Origin: an uncultured Spongiibacteraceae bacterium
GTDB lineage: Bacteria > Pseudomonadota > Gammaproteobacteria > Pseudomonadales > Dasaniaceae
Reading direction: 5' to 3'
DNA length: 7,210 nt
NCBI GenBank assembly: GCA_937969395.1
Contig: CALBVI010000260.1
Location: 1-7,210 of the forward strand
The notes below the pieces were generated by a model. The model saw only the letters and a program-made list of their open reading frames with translations, did not search any database and was not told the DNA's origin. Positions within the stretch are counted from its first letter, which is position 1; each line of letters opens with the position of its first letter. A program made the position numbers and the translations under genes. Shown piece after piece: positions 6,709-7,210 of the stretch.

Positions 6709-7210
6709 TTAAAATAATTGTAGTGGCGGTTCGTTAAGTAGGGCTAGCTGCTCGCGCAATTCTAAAATATGGTCCGACCAATAGCGCACAGTATTAAACC
6801 AAGGGAAGTTGTGAGTAAAAGCGGGATCTTGCCAGCGTCTCGCTATCCAAGCGCTGTAATGCATAATCCGCAAGGTTCGCATTGTCTCGATTAAATGAAG
6901 CTGTCTTGGGTCAAAATCATAAAATTCGTTATAACCTTCCACTACCTCATTTATATGTGCCGTTTGTAATTGCCTATCCCCAGAAATAAACATCCATAAA
7001 TCCTGAATAGCTGGAGCCATTCGGCAATCGTCAAGATCGACAAAGTGTGGATTTTCATCACGCCATAAAATATTACCTGCATGGAAGTCGCCATGAGTGC
7101 GAATGAGTGCTGCAGGGTGTTCAGTCATAATTTCGCTGACGCGTTTAATTAAATCTTCACACAGGGAAACGTAAGCGAGATGTAAATCTTTGGGTATAAA
7201 ATTTTCACTA
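6709..7210 (-). CDS. srkA: SrkA/YihE-family stress response Ser/Thr kinase, C-terminal part (partial)
   Basis: This is the C-terminal 166 residues of an APH-fold kinase of the SrkA (YihE/RdoA) family, a cytoplasmic Ser/Thr protein kinase linked in E. coli to Cpx/Rcs envelope stress and stress-induced death. The frame stays open from the ATG at 7128 to the right edge (reading IPKDLHLAYVSLCEDLI and onward), so that ATG is internal; the E. coli protein is 328 residues. The catalytic loop HGDFHAGN (bases 7072-7095) carries the catalytic Asp, and DLDDC (7024-7038) is the metal-binding motif. Family-typical blocks follow: APAIQDLWMFISGDRQ, RTLRIMHYSAWIARRW, DPAF and FPWFNTVRYW, ending in LREQLALLNEPPL. 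Phe replaces the Cys I would expect in HGDCH. The start and the ATP-binding N-lobe lie outside the window. In E. coli srkA lies directly upstream of dsbA; the last codons here abut the receiver gene instead. Confidence 0.93.
   Translation of the reverse strand, partial: SENFIPKDLHLAYVSLCEDLIKRVSEIMTEHPAALIRTHGDFHAGNILWRDENPHFVDLDDCRMAPAIQDLWMFISGDRQLQTAHINEVVEGYNEFYDFDPRQLHLIETMRTLRIMHYSAWIARRWQDPAFTHNFPWFNTVRYWSDHILELREQLALLNEPPLQLF

Overview
The window is an ordinary chromosomal stretch of a moderately AT-rich gammaproteobacterium. The evidence is the gene order gltB-gltD-hemE (as I recall it from Pseudomonas), an 85-residue glutaredoxin of the E. coli GrxA type, an E. coli-type long serine acetyltransferase, and an SrkA (YihE) family kinase. 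A marine member of the Pseudomonadales/Cellvibrionales/Oceanospirillales area is my best guess from gene order and protein flavour; the sequence alone does not fix the genus.

Layout. Bases 1-2009 (+) hold the end of gltB and all of gltD, the two subunits of NADPH glutamate synthase, followed by a probable terminator. Bases 2158-3231 (+) hold hemE (uroporphyrinogen decarboxylase), also followed by a hairpin. Bases 3372-3629 (+) hold a GrxA-type glutaredoxin. It converges on cysE (3734-4552, -), and an exceptionally long perfect palindrome with symmetric A7/T7 tracts lies between them as a bidirectional terminator. Upstream of cysE, on the same strand, is a TrmB-like SAM methyltransferase paralogue (4667-5338 or 5359, -). 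A divergent intergenic region separates it from a left-handed beta-helix acyltransferase of unknown substrate (5497-6219, +). A stand-alone receiver-domain protein with a degraded metal-binding pocket follows (6300-6683, +). It converges on the C-terminal half of an srkA-like kinase that runs off the right edge (6709-7210, -).

Functionally the left half is core metabolism: ammonia assimilation, tetrapyrrole synthesis, thiol redox control and cysteine synthesis. The right half holds less characterised but conserved-looking single genes. All genes are intact apart from the two cut by the window edges. No mobile element, CRISPR array, tRNA, rRNA or clear transfer signature was seen. I found no convincing undescribed multi-gene system. 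The points most worth a second look are the pseudo-receiver, the TrmB paralogue with an altered active-site motif, the replaced CysE tail, and the 25-bp-arm palindrome.
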